The position numbers and the translations under genes were made by a program. Shown one piece after another: positions 43,641 through 45,888 of a DNA stretch of 45,888 bases. A model generated the notes under the pieces. The model saw only the letters and a program-made list of their open reading frames with translations, was not told the origin of the DNA and ran no database searches. Every line of letters begins with the position of its first letter. The stretch's first letter is position 1. Source of the stretch: Pirellulaceae bacterium (GTDB lineage Bacteria > Planctomycetota > Planctomycetia > Pirellulales > Pirellulaceae); assembly GCA_028066335.1 (NCBI GenBank), contig JALCBQ010000007.1, positions 1 to 45,888 on the forward strand. Reading direction: 5' to 3'.

Positions 43641-45233
43641 CTAGGTCGATGCGGTATACTTAGGACCTGCACCTCGTATATCTTCACTGGCTACTTCGGC
43701 ATATTTAGCAAAGTTTTCGTTAAACAAGTCAGCCAGTTTACGGGCCGTTTCCTCGTATTCTTCGGTGCTTTCCCAGCAATTTCTTGGGATCAAGACTTCA
43801 TCATTACAATTAGGGCAACTTATGGGAGTACTAAGTCCAAAAATCTCGTCCTCGACTGTTTCAGAAGCAGCCAAATCTCCACTGTGAATGGCATCAATGA
43901 TTGCCCTGGTATTTTTGAGACTCATACGATTACCAACACCATAAGCACCACCCGTCCAACCAGTATTCACAAGCCAAGCCTGTGCGTGATGAGTTCTCAT
44001 TTTTTCAGCTAACATTTCGGCGTACTTTGTCGGATGCCAAACCAAAAAGGCAGCTCCAAAGCAAGCGGAAAATGTCGCTTCTGGCTCAGTAACGCCCATT
44101 TCAGTACCAGCAACTTTGGCCGTGTAGCCACTGATAAAATGGTACATTGCTTGTTCCGGAGTTAATTTACTAACAGGGGGTAAAACTCCAAAAGCGTCAC
44201 ACGTTAAGAAGATAATATTCTTAGGATGGCCACCAACACAAGGAAGCTTAACATTTGGGATATATTCAATCGGATAGGCAGCACGCGTATTCTCGGTCAA
44301 CGTGCAATCGGTATAGTCGACTTCTCGAGTGACTTCACTTTGAACAGTATTTTCCAAAATGGTCCCAAAACGAATAGCACCGTAAATTTCGGGCTCTTTA
44401 TCGGCAGAAAGATCAATACATTTAGCGTAGCAGCCACCTTCAATATTAAAAACCCCGTTTTCATTCCAGCAGTGTTCGTCATCTCCGATGAGGTGCCTTG
44501 ATTGATCGGCTGAAAGGGTCGTTTTTCCGGTTCCTGAAAGGCCAAAGAAAAGGGCGACATCTTTCGAGTCTCCTTCATTGGCGCTGCAGTGCATCGAGAG
44601 TACCCCATTCTTTGGCATGAGGTAGTTCATGATTGTAAAGACACCCTTTTTCATCTCACCTGCATATTGGGAGCCTAAAATTACGAACTCCCCTTGCTCA
44701 AAGTCAAGGCAAATACTCGTTTTGCCAGTGACCTCAGGGACTGCCGGGTCGGCATCTTGTGAACCAGCATTGTAAATGACATAATCGGGCTCGCCAAAGC
44801 TCTCAAGTTGCTCACTCGTTGGGCGGATGAGCATATTGTTCATAAAAAGAGCATGGTAAGGACGGGAACAAATCACTCGAACCTTAATTTGAGATTCAGG
44901 GGCCCAGCCGGCAAAGCCATCAAAAACATAAACACGGTCACAAGTATTCAAGTATTTAACGGCAATCTCTTTATTCGTGTTAAACGACTCACGGCTGATT
45001 TTTTCATTAACAGGTCCCCACCAGACGTCACCGACACTTGCAGGGTCTTCGACGACCCGTTTGTCTTTGGGACTACGGCCAGTCTTCTCACCAGAACGGG
45101 TAGCGATCGCCCCCGAAGCAGTAATAGCACCCTGATCGTACAGAACGGCATGTTCATAGAGCTCGGCAGGGGCAGCATTACATACAATATTGGAAACCTG
45201 AATCCCATATTTCTCTAAGGTAACGGCAGACAT
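43641..45233 (-). CDS. pckA: phosphoenolpyruvate carboxykinase (ATP)
   Basis: Converts oxaloacetate and ATP to phosphoenolpyruvate and CO2, the gluconeogenic branch point. The 530 residues show SGAIATRSGEKTGRSPKDK, GWAPESQIKVRVICSRPYHALFM, MHCSANEG, and the P-loop GLSGTGKTTLS (about 231-241) followed by RHLIGDDEHCW, the kinase-2 region. They continue with ENTRAAYPIEYIPN, VAGTEMGVTEPEATFSACFG and HAQAWLVNTGWTGGAYGVG. The kinase-1a motif GLSGTGKTT identifies the ATP type. GGAG lies 9 bases before the ATG. It ends in a hairpin terminator. Confidence 0.97.
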   Translation of the reverse strand: MSAVTLEKYGIQVSNIVCNAAPAELYEHAVLYDQGAITASGAIATRSGEKTGRSPKDKRVVEDPASVGDVWWGPVNEKISRESFNTNKEIAVKYLNTCDRVYVFDGFAGWAPESQIKVRVICSRPYHALFMNNMLIRPTSEQLESFGEPDYVIYNAGSQDADPAVPEVTGKTSICLDFEQGEFVILGSQYAGEMKKGVFTIMNYLMPKNGVLSMHCSANEGDSKDVALFFGLSGTGKTTLSADQSRHLIGDDEHCWNENGVFNIEGGCYAKCIDLSADKEPEIYGAIRFGTILENTVQSEVTREVDYTDCTLTENTRAAYPIEYIPNVKLPCVGGHPKNIIFLTCDAFGVLPPVSKLTPEQAMYHFISGYTAKVAGTEMGVTEPEATFSACFGAAFLVWHPTKYAEMLAEKMRTHHAQAWLVNTGWTGGAYGVGNRMSLKNTRAIIDAIHSGDLAASETVEDEIFGLSTPISCPNCNDEVLIPRNCWESTEEYEETARKLADLFNENFAKYAEVASEDIRGAGPKYTAST

Positions 45234-45672
45234 AGCGGGTTACTCCAAGTTGACAGACACCGGACAGTTACCAGAAGGAACAAACAGGTGGGAAACGACA
45301 GGTGCGCCAATTCGATCTAACGTGTAAAAAACAAAGAAAAGCCCGGTAGTTTATGGGCATCGTAGCTCATTCAGGAAGTCTATTGCAGAACGATCAATAG
45401 GGCTACTGGTTAAATGAAAAATTTCCTGGAAATTTCCAACGAATCCCATTTTCCCTAAACTGACCCTTGTCGTCCGAACACAAAGACAGGAAGCTCTCTA
45501 TCGAAAAAACCTCTTTTCCCAGAGGAAACAACCGCCTTAACAATCTCGTTTGAGCCCCCATAAAGCTGGAAAACCCAACGGACCACATAACAAAAACGAG
45601 GTAGTTAGCCAGTGGTTAACTACCTCATTTCGAATATGTTTTAACGTTCTTAGATGGTAATATGGATAACAC
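45234..45672. other. intergenic gap between pckA and the right-edge lipoprotein gene
   Basis: 439 bases, with no convincing gene. It contains the terminator hairpin at 45598-45626 and presumably the pckA promoter, which I cannot place. Confidence 0.4.
45598..45626 (-). terminator. intrinsic terminator of the right-edge gene
   Basis: GAGGTAGTTA (45598-45607) pairs with TAACTACCTC (45617-45626) around a GC-rich loop. On the minus strand it is followed by GTTTTTG. It lies about 45 bases after the stop of the right-edge gene. Confidence 0.75.
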
Positions 45673-45888
45673 TTAGTTATCAGCTTCGAGGGATTTGAGC
45701 ATATTTGCTTCGTTTTCCAGTATAAAGCTAGGCCCAGGTGCAGAGTACTGAATGTCATCAGTCAAATAATAAGGACTCGGCAATATTTGCCCACCCTGAT
45801 TTACCTGACATCCTGTAAAGCCGAATTCCATAACGACTCCTACAAGCCCGGTACCCAAACGGATCCCAGGTGATTGTCCGAAGCCCGG
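45673..45888 (-). CDS. small planctomycete lipoprotein, 5' end uncertain or outside the window
   Basis: The C-terminal 50 residues read CQVNQGGQILPSPYYLTDDIQYSAPGPSF..., a planctomycete signature (a Cys, then GGQxLPSPYYLxDDxQYxxPGPxF). Before it, LVGVVMEFGFTGC looks like a hydrophobic core and lipobox. An internal ATG at 45831 has AGGAG 5 bases upstream and would give 52 residues, starting MEFGFTGC. But the frame stays open to the window edge, so a longer protein with the true signal peptide may begin beyond it. Function unknown; lipid-anchored envelope protein likely. Confidence 0.6.
   Translation of the reverse strand, partial: PGFGQSPGIRLGTGLVGVVMEFGFTGCQVNQGGQILPSPYYLTDDIQYSAPGPSFILENEANMLKSLEADN

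Noticed and set aside
1-45888. search for CRISPR arrays, insertion sequences, prophage genes or integrase/attachment sites
   Set aside because: No direct-repeat array, transposase, terminal inverted repeats or phage-type gene was found.

Overview
The window looks like a piece of a planctomycete chromosome. By eye it is of moderate GC, around 45%. The main reason is the set of lineage-typical proteins: a CxxxxCH haem-motif protein, an acidic Phe/Asp/Glu protein, an arrestin-like membrane protein with its partner, a TadG-like vWA protein, a YGYFG-type secreted peptide and a GQxLPSPYYL lipoprotein. It also has bacterial-microcompartment (BMC) shell genes, CsrA and an Omp85 system. No phage, insertion sequence, CRISPR array or rRNA was seen. 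This is an ordinary chromosomal region with several unusual local features.

Layout. 1-4377 (+): CxxxxCH protein, ftsH, EF-hand protein. 4995-15430 (-): csrA, tRNA-Glu, tsaB, a glycosyltransferase-like/TPR protein, an SRPBCC protein, the acidic protein, ileS, purN, and then a compact BMC shell cluster (two hexamer genes, one pentamer gene, one unrecognised 146-residue gene). 15431-16221: a long divergent gap with a perfect 42-bp palindrome. 16222-28337 (+): respiratory complex I cluster nuoI, DUF2203, nuoA, C, D, H, J (interrupted by a stop), K, L, M, N. It is followed by tatD and a thioredoxin-like gene. 29812-31795 (-): arrestin-like pair and a free-standing RNA polymerase alpha-CTD protein. 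32031-34385 (+): a UvrD/PcrA helicase. 34399-34887 (-): a YfcE phosphodiesterase. 35200-38279 (+): vWA/TadG protein, pentapeptide-repeat remnant, small secreted protein. 38300-45888 (-): pckA, a secreted planctomycete protein, rdgB, a POTRA-only protein and a separate barrel-only Omp85 protein. A small lipoprotein gene lies at the right edge.

How it fits together. Most genes are housekeeping: translation (ileS, tRNA-Glu, tsaB), purine synthesis (purN), nucleotide-pool cleaning (rdgB), DNA repair (uvrD/pcrA), proteolysis (ftsH), respiration (nuo), gluconeogenesis (pckA) and outer-membrane assembly (split BamA).

The most interesting parts are these. (1) An enzyme-less BMC shell cluster, with a possible scaffold protein that has an encapsulation-peptide-like N-terminal helix and a hairpin placed between the hexamer and pentamer genes. 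(2) nuoJ interrupted by one in-frame TAA, inside a nuo cluster that lacks nuoB, nuoE, nuoF and nuoG. (3) An Omp85 protein divided into POTRA and lipo-barrel genes. (4) A solo alpha-CTD that keeps the UP-element contact residues. (5) The 42-bp perfect palindrome between csrA and nuoI. All family assignments come from reading the translated sequence; no database search was possible.
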